Assembly (NCBI GenBank): GCA_017860395.1
Contig: JAGDMC010000143.1
Location: 1-6,927, forward strand
DNA from: Bacteroidota bacterium
GTDB taxonomy: Bacteria; Bacteroidota; Bacteroidia; Bacteroidales; UBA932
Direction of reading: 5' to 3'
Length of the DNA stretch: 6,927 nucleotides
The position numbers were made by a program, and so were the translations under genes. A model generated the notes under the pieces. It ran no database searches. It was not told where the DNA came from and saw only the letters and a list, made by a program, of their open reading frames with translations. Positions 6,253-6,927 of the stretch are shown piece by piece. Positions within the stretch are counted from its first letter, which is position 1, and each line of letters begins with the position of its first letter.

Positions 6253-6927
6253 ATGAAAATTAAAACCACGCTTCTATTTGTAACAGTGTTACTTTTTATC
6301 TCGTTCAATCAGGCATTTTCTCAAACAGAGTTCAGAAAAGGTAGTGTTATTACAAAAGACGGGGTTACAATATCCGGTAATGTAGACTACCGGGGAGATG
6401 TTTTAATGTCAAATATCTGTTCGTTTCAAAACACTGCGACCGGCGAAATTGTTAAATATTCTCCTGATGACCTGAAAGGATACTATTTTGAAGACGGAAA
6501 ATATTTTGTAACCAAAGAGATAAACGGAATTAAAAGTTTTTTTCAGCTACTTTTTGAAGGTGCGGTAAATATCTATTTTTCAAAAAGCACCGGAGAAGAT
6601 ATTTATTATATAGAAAATGCGACTGACGGCCTCTCTCCTTTACCATATAAAATGCGTTCATTCAACAGCGAAGGGATAACTGTTTCCCAGCCAACAACGG
6701 TACATCAGGGAACGCTTCTCCACTACATGAAAGATGCTCCGGAACTTTCTGAAAAAATCAATAAAATGGGAAGGCCGGAAGATAAAGCGCTTGTAAATCT
6801 TGCTAAAGAATATACAAGGAGTGTAACAAAAGGGGATAACTTTAAGGTCTTTCAATACAACAAATCAACATTTAAATTTAAAATAGAACCTGTTGCCGGA
6901 CTGATTTCCTTTTCCGGTTATGAAAAA
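6253..6927 (+). CDS. Exported protein, probably outer-membrane associated, 3' end cut by window
   Basis: An open frame of 225 codons running off the window, from ATG 6253. The N-terminus MKIKTTLLFVTVLLFISF is a classical signal peptide, with likely cleavage in or just after AFSQ (residues 21-24), the Gln-flanked site common in Bacteroidota. There is no lipobox cysteine. The mature start (FRKGSVITKDGVTISGNVDY, about 27-46) resembles the short repeat-like opening of many Bacteroidota outer-membrane or surface proteins, a 'GxIxxxxGDTIxGxIDYR' pattern seen before C-terminal beta-barrels. Any barrel would lie beyond the window, so the role is inferred only. The middle region (about 45-130) alternates short beta-like segments; 155-195 is more helical and charged. 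It lies 17 bp after the end of the shifted membrane-protein frame. I see no TAnnTTTG box directly upstream, so it may be co-transcribed with that gene. Confidence 0.75.
   Translation, partial: MKIKTTLLFVTVLLFISFNQAFSQTEFRKGSVITKDGVTISGNVDYRGDVLMSNICSFQNTATGEIVKYSPDDLKGYYFEDGKYFVTKEINGIKSFFQLLFEGAVNIYFSKSTGEDIYYIENATDGLSPLPYKMRSFNSEGITVSQPTTVHQGTLLHYMKDAPELSEKINKMGRPEDKALVNLAKEYTRSVTKGDNFKVFQYNKSTFKFKIEPVAGLISFSGYEK

Noticed and set aside
6658..6855. 65-codon minus-strand frame within the exported protein gene
   Set aside because: Antisense to a continuous frame with a clear signal peptide; no independent support.

Overview
The window looks like an ordinary housekeeping segment of a Bacteroidota chromosome, most likely from the order Bacteroidales. 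The evidence is AT-rich DNA with A-rich rather than strong Shine-Dalgarno leaders, a DUF4296-type lipoprotein, Bacteroidetes-style DeoC and PurD sequences, an export signal ending in '-FSQ', and two exact TAnnTTTG promoter -7 boxes. The genus cannot be told from the sequence.

Left arm (1-3336, all minus strand). Five genes lie head to tail with tiny gaps or overlaps and probably form one operon. In transcription order they are a DUF4296-like lipoprotein, a metal-dependent amidohydrolase of the SsnA/MtaD deaminase class, a radical SAM protein of the COG0731 type, D-aminoacyl-tRNA deacylase (dtd), and deoxyribose-phosphate aldolase (deoC, cut by the window edge). The lipoprotein and amidohydrolase overlap by 77 bp and the amidohydrolase and radical SAM gene by 20 bp. 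The last two junctions are 5 and 4 bp.

Centre (3337-3403). A 67-bp divergent intergenic region carries one exact TAnnTTTG box facing each way, so the two operons probably start here with leaders of roughly 15 nt.

Right arm (3404-6927, all plus strand). A short NodB-fold polysaccharide deacetylase abuts purD with no gap. Seven bases later comes a polytopic membrane protein whose reading frame appears broken near its C-terminus: a 1-nt shift at an A-run near 6136-6139 adds a further membrane helix and ends at 6235. The last gene (6253 to the edge) encodes an exported, probably outer-membrane-associated protein and is cut by the window end.

The gene content mixes nucleotide metabolism (deoC, purD), translation quality control (dtd), envelope functions (lipoprotein, deacetylase, membrane protein, exported protein) and two enzymes of unassigned substrate. 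I see no defence system, mobile element, CRISPR array, tRNA or rRNA. The most useful observations are the probable frameshift in the membrane protein, the short C-terminus of the amidohydrolase, the long gene overlaps and the back-to-back promoter boxes.
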